Shown here: positions 41,995-51,070 of the stretch, piece after piece
Layout of the letters: the number at the start of each line of letters is the position of its first letter
Position numbering within the stretch: position 1 is the stretch's first letter
Assembly (NCBI GenBank): GCA_965222995.1
Contig: OZ244977.1
Coordinates: 1,302,001-1,366,000 of the forward strand
Source: SB11 sp965222995
GTDB lineage: Bacteria; Bacteroidota; Bacteroidia; UBA8524
Direction of reading: 5' to 3'
DNA length: 64,000 nt
Translations under genes and position numbers: made by a program
Notes under the pieces: model-generated
Seen by the model: only the letters and a program-made list of their open reading frames with translations
Databases searched by the model: none
What the model was told of the DNA's origin: nothing

Positions 41995-44538
41995 ATGAAC
42001 AAGAAACTTATTATCCTGGTATTTATTTTTTCTGCCTTGGCTACTTCAGCACAAAATTGGTTAGGTCTGTCAAACGGCAACTATTCAGGCACAAATGGCA
42101 TATATCTAAATCCTTCATCAATAGTTGATAGTAGGGTAGGTGGATATATCAATTTTTTTGGCTTCGGAGCCAATATGTACAACAACTATCTAAGCTATTC
42201 AGGTCCGAAATCACTTTTCAGGGCATTGCGCGATACTACATTTAACATAGGCGATGATAACATTAAAGAAAACCTTAATGGAAAAGATAAAGTAGTTAAC
42301 TTTTCAAACGAGCTTCGCGGACCTAGTTTCATGGTGTCAATTCTACCGAAACATGCTATCGGGATATCTACAAGAAACAGATTTTTTGTGCAGGCTGTAG
42401 ATGTTTCTCAACCTATTGCCAGGATGATTCGCTGGGGTTTTGATAGCACAACTACCGGTTTTAGCGGACCTGACGGATTATCGTACGAGCAACTGTATAC
42501 AGAAACCCGTTTTGGAATTAACGTAAATAACTTTACTGAAATAGGCTTTACCTATGCCACAGTTTTAATGGATAGAGACAAGCATTTTCTTAAGGCGGGT
42601 ATTACTTATAAGTATTTGGCTGGTACTTATTCTGCCTTTTTTAAGAATGATGGAGGAGGAGGCGTAACTATTAAGGGTACAGATAGCTTAGAGCTTAGTA
42701 ATACCAATGTACAATACGGCTATGTGGGAGAAAACTTATATAAAACGGATACTAATAGCTACGGATTGGATTTTTCGCGAGTTTTTGGACCCAATAGAGT
42801 CGGTAAAGGCTACGGACTGGATATTGGGTTTACTTATGAGTTTAGACCTAACTACAAAAACTATAGGTATACCCTAGATGGCAAAGAGCGATGGGACAAA
42901 ACTGAAAATAAATATTTTTTACGTGTTAGCGGTACATTAATGGATTTGGGTAGAATAACGTACAGCGATAGCAGATACGTAAGAAATAATACTTTAGCGA
43001 GAAACCGTGTTGTTACATGGGGTAGTATTGATACTGTATCAGAAATATTTAACCAGTTAGGTAATACAGGTCCTGATGAAAGTGTAGTACACAGGTTTGA
43101 TGATGCTGTAGGTGCAGTTTTGGGGTTTGACAATCAATCTAACGAGTTTGTTAGTAAATTACCCACAGCCTTTAATATTCAGGCTGATGTGAAGGTGATA
43201 AATAATGTGTATGTAAATGCTATGTGGTTGCAAGGTTTACGTAGAAAAGGAGAAATAGGCGCAAGACAATTTTCTATGTTGGCAGTAACCCCACGTTTTG
43301 AAACTCGATGGTTTGAGGCTTCAATACCTTTAGTATTGAATAACGACTACCGTAATTTTTCTTTTGGGCTTTTTGCACGATTTGGTCCTTTCTTTATAGG
43401 CTCTGATAATATTACGGGCTTATTCAAATCTACTAACGTAAACGGATTTGATATATATGGAGGAATGAGCTTACCGATATTCAGAAGAAACCCCAGGGAC
43501 AGAGACGGTGATGGGGTTTCAGACAGAAAAGACAGGTGCAGGCAGGTGGCAGGTAAGCTTGAGTTTTGGGGGTGTCCCGACAGTGATGGCGATGGTGTTC
43601 AGGATGATAAAGATAAATGCCCTGACGTATACGGCGACACTGCCTTTATGGGGTGCCCTGATACAGATAAAGATGGTATACAAGACACTAAAGACAGTTG
43701 CCCTGAAATAAAAGGCTTACCACAGTTTAACGGTTGTCCTGATAGCGATGGGGATGGAATACAAGATAGCAAAGACGACTGTCCGAATGAAGCCGGACTG
43801 GAGGGCTTTAACGGCTGCCCCGACAGTGATGCCGATGGAGTGAAAGACAGTGATGATGACTGCCCGCAAACCCCTGGATTGAAGGAGTTTAACGGCTGTC
43901 CTGATAGTGATGGGGATGGGATACAAGATAAAGAAGATAAATGTCCTGAAATAAAAGGTTTACCTGAATATGAAGGTTGCCCTGATACCGATGGTGATAA
44001 TATTCCCGACCACCAGGATAAATGCCCTGAAATAAAAGGTTTGCCACAATTTAAAGGCTGCCCTGATACCGATGGAGACGGTGTTCCTGATAATAAAGAC
44101 TTATGTGCCCTTGAACCCGGATTGCCTGAAAATAACGGTTGCCCTAAAGTAGAAGAGCAACTTGAAATTATTGAGCTGGACAAAGAAGAAGAAAAAGTGC
44201 TTAAGGAAGCATTTGACAACTTAGAGTTTGAAACAGGAAAGGCAGTAATTCAGAAAGAGTCATTCAAAAGCCTTGACGAATTAATACTACTACTAAATGC
44301 TAAACCCGAATATAGAATCTATATTGCAGGACATACCGATAATGTAGGCGGTAAAGCATTTAACATTAAATTAAGTAAAGATAGAGCTAATGTTGTAAGA
44401 GAATATCTACTGGCTAATAAAATTGGCAAGGAAAGGATTAAAGTAGAGGGTTTTGGAGAAGCAAGACCTATTGCATCAAACAAAACACCTGAAGGAAGAC
44501 AAAAGAACCGCAGGGTTGAGTTTAGAATAATTAAGTAA
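41995..44538 (+). CDS. DUF5723-TSP3(x8)-OmpA outer-membrane protein
   Basis: An 847-residue exported protein: signal peptide 1-19; a DUF5723-type region (about 20-490: WLGLSNGNYSGTNGIYLNPS at its start) that is probably a beta barrel; eight thrombospondin type 3 calcium-binding repeats of the form DSDGDGIQDSKDDCP-x-GCP (about 500-720); and a C-terminal OmpA/MotB domain (about 735-845) with the peptidoglycan-binding AGHTDNVGG and KNRRVEFRI. It should tie the outer membrane to the cell wall through a calcium-stiffened rod. It is the first of a tandem pair and ends before a strong terminator. Confidence 0.9.
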   Translation: MNKKLIILVFIFSALATSAQNWLGLSNGNYSGTNGIYLNPSSIVDSRVGGYINFFGFGANMYNNYLSYSGPKSLFRALRDTTFNIGDDNIKENLNGKDKVVNFSNELRGPSFMVSILPKHAIGISTRNRFFVQAVDVSQPIARMIRWGFDSTTTGFSGPDGLSYEQLYTETRFGINVNNFTEIGFTYATVLMDRDKHFLKAGITYKYLAGTYSAFFKNDGGGGVTIKGTDSLELSNTNVQYGYVGENLYKTDTNSYGLDFSRVFGPNRVGKGYGLDIGFTYEFRPNYKNYRYTLDGKERWDKTENKYFLRVSGTLMDLGRITYSDSRYVRNNTLARNRVVTWGSIDTVSEIFNQLGNTGPDESVVHRFDDAVGAVLGFDNQSNEFVSKLPTAFNIQADVKVINNVYVNAMWLQGLRRKGEIGARQFSMLAVTPRFETRWFEASIPLVLNNDYRNFSFGLFARFGPFFIGSDNITGLFKSTNVNGFDIYGGMSLPIFRRNPRDRDGDGVSDRKDRCRQVAGKLEFWGCPDSDGDGVQDDKDKCPDVYGDTAFMGCPDTDKDGIQDTKDSCPEIKGLPQFNGCPDSDGDGIQDSKDDCPNEAGLEGFNGCPDSDADGVKDSDDDCPQTPGLKEFNGCPDSDGDGIQDKEDKCPEIKGLPEYEGCPDTDGDNIPDHQDKCPEIKGLPQFKGCPDTDGDGVPDNKDLCALEPGLPENNGCPKVEEQLEIIELDKEEEKVLKEAFDNLEFETGKAVIQKESFKSLDELILLLNAKPEYRIYIAGHTDNVGGKAFNIKLSKDRANVVREYLLANKIGKERIKVEGFGEARPIASNKTPEGRQKNRRVEFRIIK

Positions 44539-44560
44539 CCGGCTTGTAAAAACAATGTAA

Positions 44561-44598
44561 AAAAGTCCGGTACAAGTACTTGTACTGGACTTTTTTTG
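44561..44598 (+). terminator. terminator between the TSP3-OmpA genes
   Basis: A 16-base stem, AAAAGTCCGGTACAAG (44561-44576) with CTTGTACTGGACTTTT (44579-44594) and one G-U pair, followed by T's to 44597. It separates the two paralogues, so each is probably transcribed alone. Confidence 0.85.
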
Positions 44599-44668
44599 TA
44601 GTTATCAACACAGTAAATATGCAACTAACTTTAAAAAAATGTTAATTTGGTTTAAATATTATGCTCTG

Positions 44669-47035
44669 ATGAAGAATATTTACAAGCTAACTTATACAAT
44701 ACTTTTCTTTTTTTTAAGTACCACCTCTACACAAGCACAACATTGGCTGGGGTATGCCAATAGTAGTTACGCAGGTACAAACGGCATGTATTTAAACCCT
44801 GCTACTATGGCAAACAATAAATATAATTTTTATATGAATTTGGCTGGAGCTAATGTCAATTTTTATAATGATTATATGAAGCTTAATACCCCATATAGTC
44901 TTTGGGCATTAGCCTTTAATAATGTTCCGCCACAATACCAAGATGCCAGTGGGAATGCAGTTTTTGAAAACAGTTATTTAGCAGAGAATCTAAACGGAAA
45001 AAATAAAGATGTAAGCTTTATGACCGAAGTTAGAGGTCCATCGTTTTTGTTTTCACTAGGTCACAGACATACTATAGCTGTTGGAACCAGAGCGAGGGCA
45101 GCAGTACAGGTGCTGGACATGAATGAAAACCTGGCAAGAATAATTCGTTGGGGTACAGACCCTACAGACCCTGCTTTTAGTGGCCCCGATAGCCTTTCAT
45201 ACAATACACTCTACGGACAAAACGATTTTACATTGAATGCCAATGCTTTTACTGAATATAGTTTAAGCTATAGCGGTATGGTATACGAGAAAAAAGCAAA
45301 TGCCTTAAAAGTGGGCTTTACTATTAAACGCCTTACGGGGTTATATAGCTCATACTTTCAAAACAAACCTGATGGGGGGCTAATTGTATATGATAATGAT
45401 AGTTTGGGCTTTGTAAATACAAGTTTGCAATATGCTTACGTAAATGAAAATTATTATACCGATAACTCTAACAGCTTCAATTTATCGCGCATATTGTTTG
45501 ATGACCCGTTGGGTAAAGGTTGGGGTTTTGATATAGGTTTTGTTTATGAATACCGTCCCGAGTATAAAAACTTCAGGTATACAATGGACGGCAAAAAAAA
45601 CAGGTATGATAGAAGCAGCGTAAGACATAAATTTAGAATTGCTGCTGCTGTTACTGATATTGGTGGAATAAACTATAACAATACCAACTGGGTGGGGGAA
45701 AGGGTTTTACCACAAAACTTATCACGAGATTTAGGGCAGGTAGATACTTTGAAACGCATGTTTGATGATTTTGGTCAAGAAAGTGAGAACCTCAATGGTT
45801 TCGACCGAATGAACGATTATATAAGCAGAATTTCAGGTGGATTTCAATCTGCAAATAACTCTTTCAGAACGGCACTACCTACTACATTAAACTTACAATT
45901 TGATTATAATATTTATAAAAACTTTTTTGCTAATGTTACCTATATACAAAGTTTGCGTAGAAAAGGTACTGTAAGTATGCGCCACTTTACTCAGCTTTCC
46001 GTTACCCCAAGATATGAATCGCAATGGTTTGAAGCAGCAGTTCCCTTTGTTGTAAACAACGATTTTAAATCGGTAAACTTTGGCATTTTTTTAAAACTCG
46101 GACCGTTATTCTTTGGGTCTGATAGGGTAGGTTCATTACTATTTAACACAAGAAACTTATTTGCTATGGACGTATATGCAGGTTTAGCAATACCCATAGC
46201 ACATAGAAAACCCAGAGACAGGGATGAGGACATGGTATCAAACAAAAAAGATAAATGTCCTGATGTGGCAGGAATTTGGAAGTTTAAAGGCTGCCCTGAT
46301 ACTGACGGTGATGGTGTAGCTGATAAGGATGACAGGTGTCCTGAGGTTGCAGGTATTAAATCCATGAAAGGTTGTCCTGATACCGATGAAGACGGTATAA
46401 CAGACTCATTGGACAATTGCCCGGAACTTGCAGGAATAGAGAAGTTTAACGGTTGCCCTGATACTGATGGAGATGATGTACCTGATAGTGAGGACGAATG
46501 CCCCGAAGTTGCCGGTGTATACAACTTAAAAGGTTGCCCTGACAGTGATGGCGATAATATTCCTGATAATAAAGACGATTGCCCCAATGAGAAAGGCTTA
46601 AAACAATATAACGGTTGCCCTGAACCTGTGGTTGATAAACCTGAAGAGCCTGTTGCAGAACCCGAAGCAAAAGGAGAAGATAAAGTACTGCAAGAGGCGT
46701 ATGATAATTTACAGTTTGAAACAGGTAGTGCAGTTATTAAAAAAGAATCGTACGATGCATTAAATAACTTAGCTCGCTTACTGAAAGCGAAGAAAAGCTA
46801 TTTGGTTTCTATTGACGGGCATACTGATAACGTAGGTAGCTCTGCAACAAATAGAGTATTAAGCAGACAAAGAGCGCAAGCAGTTAAAAAATATTTAACA
46901 GATAAGGGCATTGATGCAGGACGTATATTTACAGAAGGTTATGGGGACACTAAGCCTATTGCAAGTAATGCAACAGCAGCCGGAAGGAAGAAAAACAGGC
47001 GGGTAGAGTTTTTAATTATGCGTGTAGCAGAATAA
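44669..47035 (+). CDS. DUF5723-TSP3(x6)-OmpA outer-membrane protein
   Basis: A 788-residue paralogue of the preceding product. The start is the ATG at 44669, which opens the signal peptide MKNIYKLTYTILFFFLSTTS; ten upstream codons are open but unlikely. The DUF5723-type region again begins WLGYANSSYAGTNGMYLNP. Only six TSP3 repeats follow (first one altered, DRDEDMVSNKKDKCP), a Pro/Glu linker (VDKPEEPVAEPEAKGEDK) and an OmpA domain with DGHTDNVGS and KNRRVEFLIM. Same role as its neighbour, with a shorter rod. Confidence 0.9.
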   Translation: MKNIYKLTYTILFFFLSTTSTQAQHWLGYANSSYAGTNGMYLNPATMANNKYNFYMNLAGANVNFYNDYMKLNTPYSLWALAFNNVPPQYQDASGNAVFENSYLAENLNGKNKDVSFMTEVRGPSFLFSLGHRHTIAVGTRARAAVQVLDMNENLARIIRWGTDPTDPAFSGPDSLSYNTLYGQNDFTLNANAFTEYSLSYSGMVYEKKANALKVGFTIKRLTGLYSSYFQNKPDGGLIVYDNDSLGFVNTSLQYAYVNENYYTDNSNSFNLSRILFDDPLGKGWGFDIGFVYEYRPEYKNFRYTMDGKKNRYDRSSVRHKFRIAAAVTDIGGINYNNTNWVGERVLPQNLSRDLGQVDTLKRMFDDFGQESENLNGFDRMNDYISRISGGFQSANNSFRTALPTTLNLQFDYNIYKNFFANVTYIQSLRRKGTVSMRHFTQLSVTPRYESQWFEAAVPFVVNNDFKSVNFGIFLKLGPLFFGSDRVGSLLFNTRNLFAMDVYAGLAIPIAHRKPRDRDEDMVSNKKDKCPDVAGIWKFKGCPDTDGDGVADKDDRCPEVAGIKSMKGCPDTDEDGITDSLDNCPELAGIEKFNGCPDTDGDDVPDSEDECPEVAGVYNLKGCPDSDGDNIPDNKDDCPNEKGLKQYNGCPEPVVDKPEEPVAEPEAKGEDKVLQEAYDNLQFETGSAVIKKESYDALNNLARLLKAKKSYLVSIDGHTDNVGSSATNRVLSRQRAQAVKKYLTDKGIDAGRIFTEGYGDTKPIASNATAAGRKKNRRVEFLIMRVAE

Positions 47036-47055
47036 TATTTTTAATAAATACAACA

Positions 47056-47063
47056 TATATTTG
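47056..47063 (+). promoter_or_regulatory. promoter -7 box of Trx-like lipoprotein gene
   Basis: TATATTTG matches TAnnTTTG exactly, 59 bases before the ATG at 47123. The leader can form a small stem AAAGGTT (47078-47084) with AACCTTT (47091-47097). Confidence 0.5.
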
Positions 47064-47122
47064 AATTTCAACGTCATAAAGGTTGTAATAAACCTTTTAC
47101 TAAATAATTATTTAAAGAACTT

Positions 47123-47947
47123 ATGAAAAAGATTTTCTTATCTCTTATTGTTCTTACACTTGTATTTGCAGGTTGTAAAAAAGAAGAGGAAACTTCTCCA
47201 AGTGGAGGAGGAAACGGTACCCCAACAAACACAATTCAACAAGACTAAAATGCTGTTGCCTTTTATTTATCAGGTAACTGGTGTGGTCCATGTGGTTTAT
47301 ATGGTAAACCCGCTATGAAAAATGTTATTGCAAACCATAGTGATGATATAGTGGTTGTAGCTTGCCATTTGAATGGTCAAGGTGCACCTGACCCATTAAA
47401 TGTTTCAGCTGCAAATGCTCTTGCAGGTGCTTGGAATGTAACCGGTGTTCCAACATGCGCCATTGGTGCTGCAGGTATGCCTGGTATGAAAATTGGTGGC
47501 GGTGCGCAAATGCAATCCAATATTGAAAATCAACTTACTTCATTAGTAGGCAATAAAGCTACTGCGGCTTCATCAATTGATGCTAAAATTGAAAATGGTG
47601 AAATAAAAATTAGTACAACTACTAAATTTTTCGAAGCTACATCTGATGAGCACTTTATTTCAGTATATGTAACTGAAGATGCTATTAAAGGTACTCAGTA
47701 CATTTCAGGTCAAGGTTGGGATAATAATGCAGTGCATAACAATGTGTTGCGTAAAGCCCTAACTACTGCAGCAACCGGAGATTCATTCGCAACATCAGCT
47801 ACTGATGGTGAAGAAATTTCAAAAGAATTTTCTACAAGTGTAGAATCTGCTTGGAATAAAGCTAACCTAAAAGCAGTTGTTGTTATTTGGAAACAAGGTA
47901 GTAACGGACGTACTATAGTAAATGGTACAGTTACTAACGTTAAGTAA
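47123..47947 (+). pseudogene. Omp28/thioredoxin-like lipoprotein gene with in-frame TAA
   Basis: A lipoprotein signal (MKKIFLSLIVLTLVFAGC, Cys18) and a Gly/Thr linker run 41 codons to a TAA at 47246-47248; the same frame then continues without any other stop for 232 codons to TAA at 47945. The second part starts NAVAFYLSGNWCGPCG, a thioredoxin-type CxxC site, followed by VVVACHLNG and GVPTCAIG, like Omp28-related thiol proteins. One base change (for example AAA, CAA or GAA to TAA) explains it. An internal start at ATG 47315 would lose the CxxC and any signal. Recent nonsense mutation or sequencing error is most likely; readthrough is possible. A hairpin terminator follows. Confidence 0.75.
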
Positions 47948-47966
47948 TTAGAACATTATAATACAT

Positions 47967-48908
47967 TTAAAAGCCCTGTTTATCAGGGCTTTTTTTATGC
48001 TTTAATTTTTGCCCATCACAGTAGTCTAATACGTCCTCAAGTTCGCTAGGGTTAAACCATTTGTAGTCTTTATCTTTTTTAAACCAAGTAATTTGGCGTT
48101 TTGCGTAGTTGCGTGTATGCTGCTTAATAAGTTCAATAGCTTTTTCCAACGGTATTGTACCGTCATAATAGTCAAATAGTTCTTTGTATCCTACTGTCTG
48201 CAAGGCATTTCGGTGCTTGTATGGGAGTAAACCTTTAGCCTCATCAATAAGTCCTGCATCAAGCATTACATCTACGCGGGTATTTATTCTTTCATAAAGC
48301 AATCCCCTGTCAGTATTCAAAACAATTTTTATAGGGGTGAAAGCCCGAGTTATAGTATTTTGTTTTTTTAACTCTGATGCTTTTTTGCCTGATACTAAAC
48401 ATATCTCAAGAGCTCTTATAACCCGATGCGGGTTATTAATATCAATGCTATTGTAAGAAACAATATCAAGCTGCTTAAGCTGTTCTACCAGTGAAGTAAT
48501 GCCTTCATTTTTGATACGTTTATTTAACAACTCTCTTATACTCTCATCAGAAGGTAAATTGTCCAACCCGTTTAAAACAGCATTAATAAATAACCCTGAA
48601 CCGCCTGCTAAAACTACAACATTGTGTTGTTGGTATAAGCTGTTAAGCTTTTCAATAGCATCACGTTCAAAATCAGCAGCCGTATAGTTCTGGTGAATAG
48701 AAATATGACCTACAAAATGATGTGGTACTGATGCCAACTCATGTTTAGCAGGTTTGGCTACACCAATATTCAGTTCTTTATAAAATTGTCTGGAATCGGC
48801 TGAAAGAATTTCAGTATGATAATGTTTGGCAACTTGTATAGCTAAGGCAGTTTTTCCTATAGCTGTTGGGCCTGCAACAACAATTAAATATTTTTTCTCT
48901 TTTTCCAC
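47967..48908 (-). CDS. miaA: tRNA dimethylallyltransferase
   Basis: A 313-residue enzyme that adds a dimethylallyl group to A37 of tRNAs reading UNN codons. The P-loop AGPTAIGKT (12-20), the LSADSRQFYKELNIGVAKP block, LAGGSGLFINAVLNGLD, NPHRVIRALEI and RQITWFKKDKDYKWF are all present. The start is GTG at 48908. The last codons (CAG GGC TTT) fall in the terminator hairpin of the convergent gene. Confidence 0.94.
   Translation of the reverse strand: MEKEKKYLIVVAGPTAIGKTALAIQVAKHYHTEILSADSRQFYKELNIGVAKPAKHELASVPHHFVGHISIHQNYTAADFERDAIEKLNSLYQQHNVVVLAGGSGLFINAVLNGLDNLPSDESIRELLNKRIKNEGITSLVEQLKQLDIVSYNSIDINNPHRVIRALEICLVSGKKASELKKQNTITRAFTPIKIVLNTDRGLLYERINTRVDVMLDAGLIDEAKGLLPYKHRNALQTVGYKELFDYYDGTIPLEKAIELIKQHTRNYAKRQITWFKKDKDYKWFNPSELEDVLDYCDGQKLKHKKSPDKQGF
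47969..47996 (+). terminator. terminator overlapping miaA 3' end
   Basis: Ten-base stem AAAAGCCCTG (47969-47978) with CAGGGCTTTT (47984-47993), a five-base loop and a T-run. It ends the thioredoxin-like gene and at the same time encodes the last residues of MiaA on the other strand. Confidence 0.85.
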
Positions 48909-48916
48909 GTAAAGAC

Positions 48917-49516
48917 TTAGGCATCATCGTCATCATCTCCAAAAACCATCTCATCTTCTCCATCATCATCACTTACTGTATCACTGGCTTCATTGTCATT
49001 ACTAAAACCATCATGCTCTTTCAACTCCTCATCACTTACATCACCGGCCAAAAGGTTTCGGGTTAAGTACTCAAACTCATCTTCTTCAAGCCCTTCGCCC
49101 ACTTTTTTGCCTTTGGCATATTGCTTAGGGGATTTTCCTACAGATTTGGCAATATTGGGGTAATCAACAGCAATATCCTCATTCATTATAATACCATTCA
49201 GCTCACAATGAAAATACCATTGCACTTCATCCTGATGATAAATAAAGATTATTTTCTGGTGTGGGTCATTTATAAAGGCATTTAGCTTCGAATCCTTAAA
49301 AAGAGGAGCATCTCCCTTTTTAGACTTTGTAATTTCTTTTCCCTTTTTCCAGGTGTCATCACTCATGAAAAAAGAGGCATCGTGCTTATCATCAAAACCG
49401 TAAGCTTTTAGTATAACATCGTGAAAGTTTAAAAATTTTTGACCCGGTTTTATTTCTATTACTCTAAAAACCTCGTCGTTATCGTCTAAATAAACTTTAA
49501 ATTTATATAAGGGCAT
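48917..49516 (-). CDS. PRiA4b ORF3-like protein with acidic tail
   Basis: A 199-residue protein whose first 120 residues (YKFKVYLDDNDEVFRVIEIK, FHDVILKAYGFDDKHDASFF, FIYHQDEVQWYFHCELN) match the plasmid pRiA4b ORF-3-like family (PF07929). The last 60 residues are strongly acidic and end in a run of Asp. The family is best known from IS-associated ORFs, but in this phylum chromosomal copies near tRNA-processing genes occur. Here it lies between cca and miaA, eight bases upstream of the latter, and no transposase is near. Confidence 0.75.
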   Translation of the reverse strand: MPLYKFKVYLDDNDEVFRVIEIKPGQKFLNFHDVILKAYGFDDKHDASFFMSDDTWKKGKEITKSKKGDAPLFKDSKLNAFINDPHQKIIFIYHQDEVQWYFHCELNGIIMNEDIAVDYPNIAKSVGKSPKQYAKGKKVGEGLEEDEFEYLTRNLLAGDVSDEELKEHDGFSNDNEASDTVSDDDGEDEMVFGDDDDDA

Positions 49517-49567
49517 AACTCTTTAGCGGCAAATTAACCAAAAATACTAATTTGATAAAGTTTTCGT

Positions 49568-50977
49568 TTATTTTGATTTCAACCCCATTTGTGCTGCAAT
49601 TTTTTGCATTAATAATAGGGCTTCATCTCTGTTGTTTTGTATTTCTCCTTCTAAAATAGCCTCGCGGACAGCATTTTTTATTTCACCTATTTGGGTTTTG
49701 TGCTCTAACTCAATAGTATCAATAATGTCAAAGCCCGTTATTGGAGGTTGAAAGTTTCTCAAGTTATCTCTTTCAGTTACATCAATAATTTTTTGCTTTA
49801 CCAGCTCAAGGTTGGCAAGGTATTTTTTTACTTTTACTTCATTCTTCGAAGTGATATCTGCCTTACAAAGAGTAAGCAAGTCGTTTACATCCTCTCCGGC
49901 ATCAACTATTAATCGCCTAATGGCACTGTCGGTAACAATTTCTTTAGATAAAACTATGGGGCGAAGATGAAGGGCTACCAGTTTTTCAACGTATTTCATT
50001 TTTTCATTTTGCGGTAACTTCATTCTGCCGAAAATTTTCTTCACCATACGTGAACCTTTGTCCTCATGCCCATGAAAAGTCCAGCCGTGTCCTTTTTCAA
50101 ATCGTTTGGTGGCGGGTTTAGCAATATCATGCAGTATAGCAGCCCAACGCAGCCAAAGGTTATTAGTTTCTTTGGCAATATTATCAAGTACCTGCAAAGT
50201 GTGGTAAAAATTATCTTTATGTCCCTTACCTTCCCGTACTTCAACCCCTTGCAATGCTACCAGCTCCGGGAAAATTAAATGCAATATTCCCGTATCAAAC
50301 AAGTGCTTAAAACCCGTAGATGGTTTGGGAGCAAGTATTATCTTATTCAGTTCATCATTAATACGCTCCATAGACACAATATTTATGCGTTCGGTATTTT
50401 TGCTCAGTGCCAAGTAAGAGTCTTTTTCAATACTAAAACCCAATTGCGTTGCAAAACGTATGCAGCGCATCATACGTAAAGGGTCATCGCTAAAAGTTAT
50501 GTCAGGGTTTAGTGGTGTACGTATAATTTTAGCCTCTATATCCTGTACTCCATTAAAAGGGTCAAGCAGTTTACCAAATGTTTCTTTATTTAAGGAGATA
50601 GCCAAAGCATTGATGGTAAAGTCTCTTCGATTTTGGTCATCCTCTAAAGTTCCGTTTTCAACAATAGGCTTTCTTGAGTTTCTATTGTAAGACTCTTTGC
50701 GCGCACCAACAAACTCAATGTCCCAATAGTCCTCGGTTTTTAACATGGCTGTTCCAAAGTTTTTAAAAAAACTAACCTGTGGTTTATTGGGTAAAAGTTT
50801 TGCGGTTTCCTTAGCTAATTCAATACCGCTGCCAATAGCAACAATATCAGCATCCTTACTATCCCGTTCTAAAAAAATATCTCGTACAAACCCACCAATT
50901 GCATAGCATTCTACATTTAAATTAGCTGCTGCCTGCATCACAATTTTAAAAATGGGGTGGGTGAGGTGCTGTTTCAT
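49568..50977 (-). CDS. cca: CCA tRNA nucleotidyltransferase with HD domain
   Basis: A 469-residue class II nucleotidyltransferase. The active-site blocks are GGFVRD (28-33), DADIVAIG (42-49, metal-binding Asp pair), RRDFTINALAI and DPLRMMRCIRFATQLGF; a C-terminal HD domain shows FYHTLQVLDNI and RWAAILHDIAKPATK. It adds or repairs the CCA end of tRNA. It is the first of a run of tRNA-processing genes read leftwards (cca, PRiA4b-like, miaA). Confidence 0.9.
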   Translation of the reverse strand: MKQHLTHPIFKIVMQAAANLNVECYAIGGFVRDIFLERDSKDADIVAIGSGIELAKETAKLLPNKPQVSFFKNFGTAMLKTEDYWDIEFVGARKESYNRNSRKPIVENGTLEDDQNRRDFTINALAISLNKETFGKLLDPFNGVQDIEAKIIRTPLNPDITFSDDPLRMMRCIRFATQLGFSIEKDSYLALSKNTERINIVSMERINDELNKIILAPKPSTGFKHLFDTGILHLIFPELVALQGVEVREGKGHKDNFYHTLQVLDNIAKETNNLWLRWAAILHDIAKPATKRFEKGHGWTFHGHEDKGSRMVKKIFGRMKLPQNEKMKYVEKLVALHLRPIVLSKEIVTDSAIRRLIVDAGEDVNDLLTLCKADITSKNEVKVKKYLANLELVKQKIIDVTERDNLRNFQPPITGFDIIDTIELEHKTQIGEIKNAVREAILEGEIQNNRDEALLLMQKIAAQMGLKSK

Positions 50978-51017
50978 TTTTTGCGGGCGGCAAAGATAGT
51001 TTTATGCCATTTAAAAT

Positions 51018-51050
51018 AAAAAACCCTGCAATATGAGCATTGCAGGGTTT
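51018..51050 (-). terminator. terminator after T9SS cargo gene
   Basis: A 12-base perfect stem AAACCCTGCAAT (51021-51032) with ATTGCAGGGTTT (51039-51050) and a six-base loop; on the minus strand it is followed by a T-run. It serves the gene at 51071. Confidence 0.85.
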
Positions 51051-51070
51051 ACACCTTACTGTTATGATTA

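Noticed and set aside
43500..44150. Periodic repeats that could be taken for a CRISPR array or tandem DNA repeat
   Set aside because: They are in-frame TSP3 protein repeats of unequal length with coding-type variation; the same holds for 46210-46620.
43599..44219. 206-codon minus-strand open frame (and a similar one at 45991-46587)
   Set aside because: They are shadows of the TSP3 repeats, Ser/Pro-rich low-complexity translations opposite a clear gene.
47246..47248. Reassigned or programmed-readthrough stop codon
   Set aside because: All other genes here end at TAA, TAG or TGA as normal, and TAA followed by A is a poor readthrough context; a point mutation or sequencing error is simpler, though not proven.
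47315..47947. Independent gene starting at ATG 47315
   Set aside because: It would lack the CxxC active site and signal peptide, and the frame is continuous with the lipoprotein start at 47123 apart from one TAA.
48917..49500. Insertion sequence implied by the PRiA4b ORF3-like protein
   Set aside because: No transposase, terminal inverted repeats or target duplication are visible near it.
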